The position numbers and the translations under genes were made by a program. Positions 1 through 8,683 of a stretch of DNA of 64,000 nucleotides are shown here, piece by piece; within the stretch, counting starts at the first letter, position 1; each line of letters opens with the position of its first letter. This DNA is from UBA5109 sp038148435 (GTDB lineage: Bacteria > Pseudomonadota > Gammaproteobacteria > Pseudomonadales > Pseudohongiellaceae): positions 20,519 to 84,518 of the forward strand of contig JAYQVM010000001.1 of NCBI GenBank assembly GCA_038148435.1. The letters run 5' to 3'. The notes under the pieces were generated by a model, which was given only the letters and a program-made list of their open reading frames with translations, did no database searches and had not been told where the DNA came from.

Positions 1-360
1 ACTAGTAATAACAGAAATAATTCACAGGCCTCCAGTGCACCCAGAGCTACTCCAGCTCCACCTGTATCATCAGCCATAGAAGCCGAGGAGGAAGATGAGG
101 GCAGGATAAGCATTCCATTTATTAGCCGTGATGTAGATGATCAATTCATGACTGAAATTGTGGAAATTGACTCTAATGGCATGCGTAATGCTCGTATCAT
201 CGCAGCGGATCGTACAGTGTATGTCATGCGCAACTCCTTCACTGTGATTCGCTGGCCGGATACTCCTTTTATGATTGAAGTTCAGCGAGGTACTTTCGGT
301 ACGGTTTATCTCTGGCTCGAAGAAAGCCGTCAGCGCGTTCGAGTTTCTATCGAAGAATAA
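1..360 (+). CDS. C-terminal part of unknown protein (5' end outside window)
   Basis: The reading frame is open from base 1 to the TAA at 358-360, so this is the last 119 codons of a gene that starts upstream. An internal ATG at 148 is only a Met inside the chain. The visible part opens with an Asn/Ser/Ala/Pro-rich low-complexity linker (about residues 1-25), then an acidic stretch (EAEEEDE), then a compact, probably beta-rich C-terminal segment of about 80 residues with no motif I recognise. I cannot name a family. The acidic and Pro-rich linker suggests a multidomain protein. The gene converges with the DUF3501 gene, with 120 bp between them. Confidence 0.6.
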   Translation, partial: TSNNRNNSQASSAPRATPAPPVSSAIEAEEEDEGRISIPFISRDVDDQFMTEIVEIDSNGMRNARIIAADRTVYVMRNSFTVIRWPDTPFMIEVQRGTFGTVYLWLEESRQRVRVSIEE

Positions 361-480
361 TGAGCTAATATATGAAATATTCCCCTATCATGAAGGGAAG
401 TATCGCCCTACGGGATTAAGCAGTTCATTACTCGCAACGAACAGATCATTTAGGGCTAAGAGCCTATAAGTTTTGGCGTT

Positions 481-1065
481 TTAGGCAAAATCCTCACACA
501 ATGAAGCTGCTGTTTCCGGGCTGAGTTTGAACCCCGCAACCGGAAGGTTGAGATGGTCACAGCCGATTAGCATTGTCTGCTTTTTCTTGAAGGCGCTGAT
601 CATTTCAGGAGAAAACTCAAAGCGCATAAAGTGGACGCTGGAGGTTTTTTCAGCATTTTCGCGGCCCATGTCTTCATCGGCTATTGCGTATACTTTGTCA
701 AAGCCTTCAACCTGCATCCAGATCATGTCTTCGATGCCAATCAGCCTGGCTAGTTCATCTTTACGCATTTCGACATCTTCATACTCCAGCATGAACGTGG
801 CTTTAAGATTACTGCCGTCGGGAATCAGCGGATTGTAGGCATCCAGTTCGTCTTGAATGCCCTCAGCTTCAAAGACTTTTTCAATGCGTAGCATTTCCTG
901 AATCTGATAGCGGATGGTCAGTTCATCCTCAAAGTAAAGACGTGCATGATCAGTCAGGCTGACCTGGCGTGGCTTTTTATGGGCAATAACATTGGCTTTG
1001 TATTTCTGACGTCTGCCGGCATATTCTTCCAGTGAAAGTAAATCGCCTCTAGTTAATGTGCTCAT
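481..1065 (-). CDS. DUF3501 family protein
   Basis: This 194-residue protein matches the DUF3501 family in length and in its opening (LTRGDLLSLEEYAGRR), its central EDELTIRYQIQEMLRIEK segment, and a C-terminal part that ends in a conserved HFMRFEF block. No catalytic residues are known to me. It is the last gene of a three-gene minus-strand operon, 16 bp after the Fe-S protein and downstream of rubrerythrin. The trio rubrerythrin, CCG-type Fe-S oxidoreductase and DUF3501 recurs in proteobacteria. Its divergence here from oxyR suggests a role in peroxide or oxidative stress. That role is inferred from context; the family assignment is firm. Confidence 0.85.
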   Translation of the reverse strand: MSTLTRGDLLSLEEYAGRRQKYKANVIAHKKPRQVSLTDHARLYFEDELTIRYQIQEMLRIEKVFEAEGIQDELDAYNPLIPDGSNLKATFMLEYEDVEMRKDELARLIGIEDMIWMQVEGFDKVYAIADEDMGRENAEKTSSVHFMRFEFSPEMISAFKKKQTMLIGCDHLNLPVAGFKLSPETAASLCEDFA

Positions 1066-1081
1066 GATGTCAGTATTCCTC

Positions 1082-2419
1082 TTATAGACCGTAGGCGATG
1101 CGCAAGAGGCTTATCGGATGTTCCGCTCTGGCGATTTTTTCCGAGAGCCTTGCAATATGATTGCCCGCCATCGGACAGTCTGAAATAAAGTGATCACGTT
1201 CTTTGGCATCGACTTTTCTGACCACTGGTCGGGCAATTTTTACGGCATGCTCATGCGACTCGACTTTAACGGCATATGTGCCATCGTGGCCGGAGCAGCG
1301 CTCTTCTGTTGTGACCGTCGTGCCAGGGACCAGGTTTAGGATATCGCGAGCCTTGATGCCGATATTCTGGACACGCAGGTGGCAGGCGACCTGATAGGAG
1401 ACATCACCAAGCTCCTGCCTGAATTCTGTATTTAGTGCACCACCTTTATGACGCAGTTGCAGGTACTCAAAGGGGTCATAAAAGGCTTTCTGTACCTTGA
1501 TGACATCTTCATCATCGGGGAAAAGCAGGGGTAGTTCCTGCTTATACATCAGTACGCAGGAGGGCACGGGTGCTGTCAGGTCATAACCTTCATCCACCAG
1601 TCTGGCCAGTATCGGGATGTTGGCTTCCTTAGCCTTTTTAACGGATTCCAGATCGCCGAGTTCCAGTTTGGGCATGCCGCAACACTGTTCTTTTGATACC
1701 AGCTTGATGTGAATGTTATTGTGTTGAAAGACCTTGAAAAAATCCTCGCCCAGTTCAGGGCTATTGTAATTACCATAGCATGTGGCATACAAAGCGAGCT
1801 TCCCGGTGGTTTTGCCGACTGATGTTGCTGCGATTTCTCTGTGCATATTCTTGACGCGTTTACGCAGAGTTTTTGCGTGGTACTTGGGTACCGGGGCCTG
1901 ATGATGCACACCTGCCGTTTTTTCCAGCACCTTACGAAAGGCGCCATTTGAATTAAGGGCATTTACCGTGACATCCACCAGTGGGATGGTTGCCAGTGAA
2001 CCCACTCGGTTGGTATCCGAAAGCAGCTTGTTGCGAAGTGAGGTGCCTTCCTTTTTGAATTTGACCGCTTTGGCTCTGAGCATCAGATGCGGAAAATCTA
2101 CATTCCACTCGTGCGGAGGCACGTAGGGGCATTTGGACATGTAGCACATATCACACAAGTAACATTGGTCAACCACCTTGCCATAGTCGGCCTTATCCAC
2201 ACCATCAACTTCCATGGTGTCAGATTCATCAATCAGGTCGAATAGAGTGGGAAAGGCATTACAGAGGCTGACGCAGCGGCGACAGCCATGACAGATATCG
2301 AAAACCCGTTCTAGTTCCTGGTCCAGAACCTGCTTATCCCAGAATGATTCGGACTGCCAGTCTACCGGATGTCTAGTCGGGGCCTCCAGGCTGCCTTCTC
2401 TGGTAATGATTTCGCTCAT
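1082..2419 (-). CDS. GlpC/HdrD-like 4Fe-4S oxidoreductase subunit
   Basis: A 445-residue soluble Fe-S protein. Two ferredoxin-type clusters are visible near the N terminus: CxxCxxCxxxC in CHGCRRCVSLC (about residues 43-53) and CxxCxxCxxxCP in CYLCDMCYMSKCP (about 86-98). The C-terminal half carries cysteine-rich CCG-type elements: QCCGMPK is canonical, while the later one reads RCSGHDG, with Ser for the second Cys, so that cluster site may be altered. Such subunits (GlpC, HdrD, LutA relatives) pass electrons to or from a partner enzyme. The neighbours are rubrerythrin upstream and DUF3501 downstream, so it may supply electrons for peroxide reduction; this is inferred from the operon. The start ATG at 2419 is clear. 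Confidence 0.85.
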   Translation of the reverse strand: MSEIITREGSLEAPTRHPVDWQSESFWDKQVLDQELERVFDICHGCRRCVSLCNAFPTLFDLIDESDTMEVDGVDKADYGKVVDQCYLCDMCYMSKCPYVPPHEWNVDFPHLMLRAKAVKFKKEGTSLRNKLLSDTNRVGSLATIPLVDVTVNALNSNGAFRKVLEKTAGVHHQAPVPKYHAKTLRKRVKNMHREIAATSVGKTTGKLALYATCYGNYNSPELGEDFFKVFQHNNIHIKLVSKEQCCGMPKLELGDLESVKKAKEANIPILARLVDEGYDLTAPVPSCVLMYKQELPLLFPDDEDVIKVQKAFYDPFEYLQLRHKGGALNTEFRQELGDVSYQVACHLRVQNIGIKARDILNLVPGTTVTTEERCSGHDGTYAVKVESHEHAVKIARPVVRKVDAKERDHFISDCPMAGNHIARLSEKIARAEHPISLLRIAYGL

Positions 2420-2448
2420 GTTTCTTGACTCACGTCAGTTGTTGAAGT

Positions 2449-2484
2449 TTCGCTATTGAGAGTCGATTGACTCTCAACAGCGAA
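2449..2484 (-). other. Strong intercistronic hairpin
   Basis: Between rubrerythrin and the Fe-S gene two 16-base arms (2449-2464 and 2469-2484) pair around a GATT loop with one mismatch. No T-run follows in the direction of transcription, so it is not a standard intrinsic terminator. More likely it stabilises the 3' end of, or sets a processing point after, the rubrerythrin message, which would allow more rubrerythrin than downstream product. This interpretation is inference; the inverted repeat itself is directly visible. Confidence 0.7.
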
Positions 2485-2507
2485 CAATTCAATTTAGGTC
2501 CTTAAGA

Positions 2508-2927
2508 TTAAGCGTCCAGGTTGTCCAGTGCTTTTTGGAAACGATTAGCGTGGCTTCGTTCAGCTTTTGCCAGGGTTTCAAACCAGTCCGCAATTTCATC
2601 ATGACCCTCGTCACGTGCCGTTTTGGCCATGCCCGGATACATATCGGTATACTCATGGGTTTCACCTGCAATGGCTGCTTTCAGGTTGTCAGACGTACCA
2701 CCGATGGGCAGACCGGTAGCTGGATCGCCAACTTCTTCCAGGTATTCAAGATGGCCGTGTGCATGGCCGGTTTCGCCTTCTGCTGTGGAACGAAATACGG
2801 TGGCCACATCGTTATAACCTTCGACATCAGCTTTGGCGGCGAAATAGAGATAGCGGCGATTAGCCTGGGATTCTCCGGCAAATGCTTCTTTCAGGTTTTC
2901 TTCTGTTTTGCTTCCTTTTAATGACAT
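2508..2927 (-). CDS. Rubrerythrin-like diiron peroxidase (short form)
   Basis: A 139-residue four-helix diiron protein of the rubrerythrin family. The ligand-bearing segments are AGESQANRRYLYF (about 15-27), STAEGETGHAHGH (about 47-59), IAGETHEYTDMY (about 86-97) and LAKAERSHANRF (about 119-130), each carrying Glu or His ligands. The C-terminal rubredoxin domain of classical rubrerythrin is absent, so electrons must come from a separate donor, plausibly the Fe-S protein encoded next. It reduces hydrogen peroxide in the cytoplasm. A clear AGAGGG ribosome site precedes the ATG. It is the first gene of its operon and is transcribed away from oxyR, which suggests peroxide-inducible expression. 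Confidence 0.92.
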   Translation of the reverse strand: MSLKGSKTEENLKEAFAGESQANRRYLYFAAKADVEGYNDVATVFRSTAEGETGHAHGHLEYLEEVGDPATGLPIGGTSDNLKAAIAGETHEYTDMYPGMAKTARDEGHDEIADWFETLAKAERSHANRFQKALDNLDA

Positions 2928-3032
2928 TTTTTTTCCCTCTTAGTCATGTTGACAGTCTTGTTACTTGGATATAGTTAATGCGTCTTGCTGTTAACTTGCG
3001 TTATTATGAGCATCTAGATTAACATCTGTCCA

Positions 3033-3048
3033 ATAGATTATTTTCTAT
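3033..3048. promoter_or_regulatory. Candidate OxyR-type operator between rubrerythrin and oxyR
   Basis: In the 140-bp divergent region an ATAG ... CTAT dyad (3033-3036 and 3045-3048) ends about 19 bp before the oxyR start. The OxyR consensus has ATAG-N7-CTAT half-sites in tandem. Here the spacing is N8 and only one good half is visible, followed by an overlapping CTATT. It is a reasonable but imperfect candidate for control of both directions. Confidence 0.35.
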
Positions 3049-3067
3049 CTATTAATCGATTTTAACG

Positions 3068-3976
3068 ATGAATCATCCCCCCACATTAAAGCAGCTCAAA
3101 TACCTTTGTGCTGTGGCTGACAAACAGCACTTCGGGCAGGCGGCGACTGCCTGTTTTGTGTCACAATCAACCCTGAGTGCCGGTATCAGTGAGCTGGAAC
3201 ATACGCTCGGTGTCACCCTTATCGACCGCAGCAAGAAGCATGTAAGTCTCACCGCCATTGGACGGGATGTGACCGAGCGGGCCAAGGCCGTCCTGACGGA
3301 TATTGATGACCTGGTGGCAACAGCGGTGGCTGCCCATGAGCCCTTCAGCACCGAAATGCGACTTGGGGTGATTCCAACCATTGCGCCGTTCTTATTACCG
3401 AAAATTCTCAAGACCTTTCGTCAACGTCATCCCCTTTTTAAACTGTATATCCGTGAAGATCTCAGTGGCAATCTGCTGAAAGAGCTGCATGCCGGACAAC
3501 TGGATCTGCTACTACTGGCGCTGCCATATCCGGCAGAGGGTGTCACCCAACGCCACCTGTTTTACGATGAGCTCTTGTTAGCGACCAGTAAGGGAGACAA
3601 ATTGGGCAAACACAAACGTCTCTTGACCAGTGATTTGAAGCAGTCTGAATTGCTGCTGCTCGAAGAGGGCCACTGTCTGCGGGATCATGTGTTGGATGCC
3701 TGCAAACTTAAAGAACGGGATATCAAGGTGCCTTACCAGGCGACTAGTCTAAATACCGTGATCCAGATGGTGGCCAACGATATCGGTGTGAGTATTCTGC
3801 CCAAAATGGCGATAGATGCGAATATTTTGCGAGGAACCAGTGTTGAGGTGCATGCTTTTGCTGATAGAGAAGTACAGCGCTCCATTGGCCTGATGTGGCG
3901 ATCACGTTCACCACGACAGGAAGAGTTTACACAGGTTGGTAAGCTGATTTGCGAATTTATGGGACTTAGAGCCTGA
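3068..3976 (+). CDS. oxyR: Hydrogen peroxide-sensing LysR-type regulator OxyR
   Basis: A 302-residue LysR-family activator. Residues 5-65 form the winged helix-turn-helix (SQSTLSAGISELE recognition region). The redox pair is plain: Cys203 in GHCLRD and Cys212, nine residues apart, exactly the spacing of E. coli Cys199/Cys208, which form the activating disulfide on contact with H2O2. The effector domain is otherwise full length. It is divergent from the rubrerythrin operon, a likely target, and convergent with holC, with only 3 bp between the stops. Assignment as true OxyR rather than a generic LysR protein rests on the cysteine pair and its context residues. Confidence 0.96.
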   Translation: MNHPPTLKQLKYLCAVADKQHFGQAATACFVSQSTLSAGISELEHTLGVTLIDRSKKHVSLTAIGRDVTERAKAVLTDIDDLVATAVAAHEPFSTEMRLGVIPTIAPFLLPKILKTFRQRHPLFKLYIREDLSGNLLKELHAGQLDLLLLALPYPAEGVTQRHLFYDELLLATSKGDKLGKHKRLLTSDLKQSELLLLEEGHCLRDHVLDACKLKERDIKVPYQATSLNTVIQMVANDIGVSILPKMAIDANILRGTSVEVHAFADREVQRSIGLMWRSRSPRQEEFTQVGKLICEFMGLRA

Positions 3977-3979
3977 ATC

Positions 3980-4405
3980 TCAGGCCTTATGAGATTCAGG
4001 CTCGATGCCAGCTTCCTTGTAGGCAACCCAGCGTTTACGGCCCTGGATTTTTTCTTGTTCATCATTACTGATTATTTCAACGACGCGTTCAAAGTGCTGG
4101 TAGAAAGGTGGCACGCTGTCACTCAGATTCACCAGTACATCAAACGCCTGCTGGAAGTGCTCCCCATAGCCGATCAGAATGCTGACTTCTTCATCAATCT
4201 CGATATTCTGGAGACTATGAGGTAAAAAACTGTCCGGACGAAAGCTCCACAGCAGATCATCTAGATACTCAGCTTGTTCTTGGGTATCGGTATGCAGATA
4301 AATTTTTAGATTTTGTGCGCTGATTTTTTCACAGAGGCGGCAGGCGAAGACATAACGGTCTGCCCTCTGACCTTGTTTCAGTAGGTAGAAACTTACTTTA
4401 CTCAT
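3980..4405 (-). CDS. holC: DNA polymerase III chi subunit
   Basis: A 141-residue protein starting MSKVSFYLL, typical of HolC. Chi binds psi and single-strand binding protein and helps the clamp loader at the replisome. The family hallmarks seen are the N-terminal beta strand with FYLL, the CRLCEKI helix, the DDLLWSF segment and the FLPHS loop. I choose the ATG at 4405 because its A is the last base of the pepA TGA stop (TGATG), a translational-coupling overlap; a longer frame exists upstream but would lie inside pepA. The pepA-holC order is standard in Gammaproteobacteria. Confidence 0.93.
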   Translation of the reverse strand: MSKVSFYLLKQGQRADRYVFACRLCEKISAQNLKIYLHTDTQEQAEYLDDLLWSFRPDSFLPHSLQNIEIDEEVSILIGYGEHFQQAFDVLVNLSDSVPPFYQHFERVVEIISNDEQEKIQGRKRWVAYKEAGIEPESHKA

Positions 4406-5883
4406 CAGCCTTGAAGCAGGTATTCCATCAGCAGGGGCACAGGCCTGCCGGTTGCACCTTTGTGAACCCCCTGATCCCATGCGGTACCGGCAATATCTAG
4501 GTGCGCCCATTTAAAGTCTTTTGTAAAGCGTGAAAGAAAGCAGGCTGCTGTGATGGTACCGGCACGCGGTCCGCCGATATTAGCAATATCGGCAAAATTA
4601 CTGTCCAGCAGCTTCTGGTATTCATCCCATAGGGGCAGTCTCCAGGCGGGGTCCTGTGCATCAATACCACACTGGTAAAGCTTGTCAGCCAGCTCATCAT
4701 CGTTACTCAGCAATCCGCTCACGACATTACCAAAGGTGGCAACGCAGGCACCGGTCAGGGTGGCGATATCAATAACGCTGCGTGGATTGAAGCGTTTGGC
4801 ATAGGTAAGGGCATCGCAGAGAACCAGGCGACCTTCTGCATCGGTATTGAGGATCTCTATGGTCTGGCCTGACATGCTGGATACCACATCGCCGGGTTTG
4901 GTGGCCCTCCCACTAGGCATATTTTCAGCACTGGCGATGATACCAACTACATTGACTTTTGGTTTCAGTGCGCAAAGCGCATGCATGGTGCCGAGCACGC
5001 TGGCCGCTCCACACATATCGAATTTCATTTCATCCATGGCGGCACCGGGTTTTAGGCTGATACCCCCTGTATCAAATGTAATGCCTTTGCCGACAAGCAC
5101 ATGCGGTTTGCTGTTGACGCTGCCCCCCTGATATTCCAAGACAATCAGGGTAGAATCCTGATCGGAGCCGTTGCCGACCGACAGCAGGGAATGCATGCCC
5201 AGCCGCTTCATCTGAGCCTCGGATAGCACCCGGGTTTTAAGCAACTTGTTTTTTGTTGCGAGCTTTTTAGCCTGATCAGCTAGGTAAGTAGGAGTGCAGA
5301 TATTAGCTGGTAAATTGCCGAGGTTTCTGGCTTCGTTCATGCCCAGCGCAATTGCGGCACCGGTATCTAGGCCTTTTTTTGCCTTGCTGCGATCCATACT
5401 GGTAACAGCTAGCGAAACCCGTTTCAGTTTCAGCGCAGGCTTGGCTTTTGAGAGAGTTTCTCGATAGCAGTATTCGGCATGGGTAAATACCTTAGCAATC
5501 TGCAAGGCCTGACGTTCTATGTCAACATTTCCACTCACCAGAGCTTTGAAGCCTAGCAGGCAATCTTCCAGCGAATAGCGGTTCAATTGCTGAACCGTGA
5601 AGCGTAATGCTTCAGTGAATTTCTTGATATCAAAGTCTGTTTTTTTGCCAAGACCGATGAGCAAAATACGCTTGGCTTTTATACCATCTGGGTTGTGAAT
5701 CAGCAGGGACTCTTTGGCTTTGCCACTGATATCGCCTGCTTTGATTATTTTGCTGAGACTTTTGGCACATTGTTTGTCTACTTCGGCACTTGCCTGGGGT
5801 AAATTTCCATTCATGAAAACACCCAGTACCAGACAGGAGGTCGGGGTATTACCGAGTGCAGTAGTTTTGGTAGAAAATTGCAT
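4405..5883 (-). CDS. pepA: Cytosol (leucyl) aminopeptidase, M17 family
   Basis: A 492-residue M17 aminopeptidase that removes N-terminal residues, especially Leu, from peptides. The two-metal active site is fully visible: Lys266 and Asp271 in VGKGITFDTGG, Asp289 in MKFDMCGA, and the signature NTDAEGR at 346-352. The N-terminal regulatory domain covers about residues 1-170. In E. coli PepA also acts as a DNA-binding protein in Xer recombination and carAB control; whether that holds here cannot be told. It is translationally coupled to holC and divergent from lptF, with 118 bp between them. Confidence 0.96.
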   Translation of the reverse strand: MQFSTKTTALGNTPTSCLVLGVFMNGNLPQASAEVDKQCAKSLSKIIKAGDISGKAKESLLIHNPDGIKAKRILLIGLGKKTDFDIKKFTEALRFTVQQLNRYSLEDCLLGFKALVSGNVDIERQALQIAKVFTHAEYCYRETLSKAKPALKLKRVSLAVTSMDRSKAKKGLDTGAAIALGMNEARNLGNLPANICTPTYLADQAKKLATKNKLLKTRVLSEAQMKRLGMHSLLSVGNGSDQDSTLIVLEYQGGSVNSKPHVLVGKGITFDTGGISLKPGAAMDEMKFDMCGAASVLGTMHALCALKPKVNVVGIIASAENMPSGRATKPGDVVSSMSGQTIEILNTDAEGRLVLCDALTYAKRFNPRSVIDIATLTGACVATFGNVVSGLLSNDDELADKLYQCGIDAQDPAWRLPLWDEYQKLLDSNFADIANIGGPRAGTITAACFLSRFTKDFKWAHLDIAGTAWDQGVHKGATGRPVPLLMEYLLQG

Positions 5884-6001
5884 GACAGTCCTTAGCGATT
5901 AATTGTTAGCTTGAAACTAATTTAGAGAAAGGCAGAAAAAAAATCCACCGGAATTTCTATATGCAGTGGCTGTATGTAGTGCATTACACTAGAATCAGAT
6001 C

Positions 6002-7084
6002 ATGATCATTGCGCGATATATTTCCAAACAAGTATTGCTACTTACCGCGGCGCTGAGTTTTGTGCTGCTTTTTGTAGCTGTGCTGATTCGTCTCTTGAAT
6101 TATCTGGGAGATGCATCGGAAGGGGAGCTTGATCCAGGCATCCTGTTTCTACTAATGTCCTTTCGCTTGCCCGAATTTATTCAACTGACTCTGCCGCTGG
6201 CGCTAATGCTCGGTATTTTACTGGCCTACGGCCGCATGTATGCAGAAAATGAAATGACAGTGCTCATCGCTTCCGGTCTGAGTAGGCTTCGCCTACTCAT
6301 GTATACCCAGATTTCAGCGCTGGTAATTCTGTTATTGCTCGCCGGGCTAGTGTTCATCCTGACTCCCTGGGGTTTGCTGAAGAGCTCCCTGTTATTGGAG
6401 CAGCAAAAAGACCTCAATGAATTCGATATCATCGCGCCAGGGGTGTTTCAGGACATCTCCAATGGTGCTCGAACCACCTACACCCAGAGTATTGAAGAGG
6501 ACCTGATTCGTGATGTGTTCATGCATGAGACAGAACAGGACCGTCTGACCGTGGCCGATTTTGCCAGACTGCAGGAAGATGCTGATGGTCGTCTGGTAGT
6601 GTTTGATCAGGGTTCTTTAAGTGAGGGCATGGCTTCAGGAAGTGCCTATTCAGTCACGAATTTTTCTGAACTTGCCATCAGGCTGCCGCAGCGCGAGATC
6701 AACCTGGACCTGGCACTGGAGAAAAAGGCTTTGAAAACACGTGAACTACTGAGTTCGTCTGATCCTGCCTACATGGCCGAATTGCAGTGGCGTATTTCCT
6801 TGCTACTTTTGATTCCTGTGCTCGCTATGCTGGCCGTGCCGCTGAGCAGGGTTAATCCAAGGCAGGGGCGTTTTGCTCAACTGGTTCCCGCCATTTTGTT
6901 GTACATTGCCTATTTTGGGCTTCTGCTTGTCAGCAGGGACTGGCTGGCACAGAGTCTGCTCCCTGCCTTTATCGGATTGTGGTGGGTGCATCTGCTGTTC
7001 CTAGTTTTAGCGGTCCTACTGTTTCAGGATAAAGTCTCTTTTTCAGGGAGCTTCAGCAGCTCAAAGGCTCATGCAAAAACTTGA
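6002..7084 (+). CDS. lptF: LPS export system permease LptF
   Basis: A 360-residue inner-membrane permease of the LptB2FG transporter, which extracts lipopolysaccharide from the inner membrane and pushes it into the LptA bridge. The pattern is typical: an N-terminal membrane-helix block (about residues 10-125) including the conserved PEFIQLTLPLALMLG segment, a periplasmic beta-jellyroll (about 130-265), then three C-terminal helices. The start context MIIARYISKQ is standard. The gene overlaps lptG by 14 bp, which ensures coupled synthesis. Confidence 0.95.
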   Translation: MIIARYISKQVLLLTAALSFVLLFVAVLIRLLNYLGDASEGELDPGILFLLMSFRLPEFIQLTLPLALMLGILLAYGRMYAENEMTVLIASGLSRLRLLMYTQISALVILLLLAGLVFILTPWGLLKSSLLLEQQKDLNEFDIIAPGVFQDISNGARTTYTQSIEEDLIRDVFMHETEQDRLTVADFARLQEDADGRLVVFDQGSLSEGMASGSAYSVTNFSELAIRLPQREINLDLALEKKALKTRELLSSSDPAYMAELQWRISLLLLIPVLAMLAVPLSRVNPRQGRFAQLVPAILLYIAYFGLLLVSRDWLAQSLLPAFIGLWWVHLLFLVLAVLLFQDKVSFSGSFSSSKAHAKT

Positions 7085-8141
7085 CAGCTATATAGGCAAA
7101 ACCATCTTGATGGCGATGGCGCTAGTACTACTTGTACTAGCTGGGCTGGATTTCCTGTTTACGCTGTTTGACGAGGTGGCAGGCGTCAATGAGCGTTATG
7201 GAATGACAGATGCCCTCTCCTATGTTGTGCTGACCTTTCCGCGGCATATTTATGATCTATTGCCTATTACAGCCCTGATGGGTTCACTCATTGGTCTTGG
7301 AATCTTAGCCTCGAGTAATGAGCTGGTGATCATGCAGGTGGCGGGTATAAAAGCAGCCCGAATCGTCTGGGCTGTCATGAAACCAGCTGTCGTAGTCATG
7401 CTGGTCGGGTTATTACTTGGTGAGTATCTGGCGCCAGGCATGGACTTAAAAGCCGAGGTTAATAAGAACATTGCCAATGGTGATGATGTGATGCTCTCGT
7501 CTAGGGGAAATTGGCAACGTGATGGCGATGAATTTCTGCATTTCAATGCTGTTGAGCCACGAGGTATATTACATGATGTGAATATTTACCGTTTCAATGA
7601 TGCGCAACAAATGACTGCCAACATTATTGCAGAGCAGGCCCACTATGATGGCGAACAATGGTTGCTAAAAAGGGTGAGACAGACATACTTTAACCATGCT
7701 ACAGATGGCATCCAAAGTGAAACTCAAGTATTAGATCAGTTGGTATGGCAAAGTGATCTTACCCCTGAAATTCTAATGTTGCTGATCATGGATCCCTCTC
7801 AATTAGATATGAGTGATCTTTATGCCTATGCCCAACGATTTACTCTCCAAGGACAAGATGCCCGTCCCTATCTTATATGGTTCTGGGAAAAGTTACTGCA
7901 GCCTCTAGCTACTGCTGCTCTAGTGCTGGTGGGCATCTCTTTTATTTTTGGTCCCTTGCGTGAAGTCACAATGGGGGCAAGAGTGTTCACTGGAGTCATG
8001 TTTGGTCTTGGATTTATCATTCTACAGAAGCTTTTTAGGACCATGGGACTGATCTATTCGATTAACCCGATGCTGTTCGTACTGATACCAATCATACTGA
8101 CGCTGGCTATTGGGTTTGCTCTACTCAGGCGAGCGGCGTAG
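7071..8141 (+). CDS. lptG: LPS export system permease LptG
   Basis: A 356-residue partner of LptF with the same architecture: membrane helices at about 10-125, a periplasmic jellyroll at about 130-265 (with the HFNAVEPRG strand), and C-terminal helices that include the FGPLREVTMGAR segment typical of LptG. It starts inside the lptF 3' end. Its own 3' end overlaps the convergent RDD gene by 17 bp, an unusually tight tail-to-tail arrangement. ATPase LptB is encoded elsewhere. Confidence 0.95.
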   Translation: MQKLDSYIGKTILMAMALVLLVLAGLDFLFTLFDEVAGVNERYGMTDALSYVVLTFPRHIYDLLPITALMGSLIGLGILASSNELVIMQVAGIKAARIVWAVMKPAVVVMLVGLLLGEYLAPGMDLKAEVNKNIANGDDVMLSSRGNWQRDGDEFLHFNAVEPRGILHDVNIYRFNDAQQMTANIIAEQAHYDGEQWLLKRVRQTYFNHATDGIQSETQVLDQLVWQSDLTPEILMLLIMDPSQLDMSDLYAYAQRFTLQGQDARPYLIWFWEKLLQPLATAALVLVGISFIFGPLREVTMGARVFTGVMFGLGFIILQKLFRTMGLIYSINPMLFVLIPIILTLAIGFALLRRAA

Positions 8142-8607
8142 TTTCCCAATCTATTTTAACTACTAGTGAATGCGACACTTTGTCATGCAATGCCTGGCGT
8201 TGCGGGTTGAAGTATAGAAAAAAGTAACCGGCGCCAAGTAGAAAAAAACAAAATGGTGCCAGCACAAAGCGCTGTAATGATTGCCAGTAAGAAATAGCGC
8301 GGCCATTTACACCCTGAACGCGAATCTTCCAGGCCTGCATTCCCAGGGTTTGGCCGCTATGCGTCCAGAACCAGGCAAAGAAAAGATAGGCACTGAGTAG
8401 CATGGAACTGAAAAGTGTAAAGCGATACCAGGGGTCCATCACTACGGCATCATTCTCGACCACCTGTGCCTGCTCAATCCCGAAGGCCGAGAGTATGAAA
8501 AAACCAACGATTATCCAGATCGCAGTGATGACGATACTGTCATATAGTATCGCAGCCAGCCGGCGCCACAGGGTTACACCGATCATCATATTGTGAGTCT
8601 TATCCAT
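8125..8607 (-). CDS. RDD family membrane protein
   Basis: A 160-residue protein of the RDD family. It has an N-terminal Arg-containing helix (RRLAAILYDSIVITAIW, with Asp), two further membrane segments, and the conserved GQTLGMQAWKIRV motif at about residues 90-102. A hydrophobic C-terminal segment follows. The biochemical role of most RDD proteins is unsettled; some relatives affect ion or osmotic homeostasis. An RDD gene next to lptFG is a common gammaproteobacterial arrangement. Start ATG at 8607. Confidence 0.88.
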   Translation of the reverse strand: MDKTHNMMIGVTLWRRLAAILYDSIVITAIWIIVGFFILSAFGIEQAQVVENDAVVMDPWYRFTLFSSMLLSAYLFFAWFWTHSGQTLGMQAWKIRVQGVNGRAISYWQSLQRFVLAPFCFFLLGAGYFFLYFNPQRQALHDKVSHSLVVKIDWETTPLA

Positions 8608-8631
8608 TGATGCGGTATTTTACGTTAATTC

Positions 8632-8660
8632 TTGACTTTTGTAGTGATATTCCTGATCAT
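8632..8660 (+). promoter_or_regulatory. Candidate sigma70 promoter for the cimA leader
   Basis: TTGACT at 8632-8637 followed after 17 bases by GATCAT (8655-8660) fits a sigma70 promoter with a good -35 and a 4/6 -10. Transcription would begin at about 8667, just ahead of the leader peptide. The assignment is by eye. Confidence 0.4.
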
Positions 8661-8683
8661 CGCGACCCATGTACTCAATGAAT

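Noticed and set aside
4406..4510. Longer holC start at 4510
   Set aside because: The extension lies wholly inside pepA and adds a Cys/Arg-rich segment foreign to HolC; the ATG overlapping the pepA stop fits the family.
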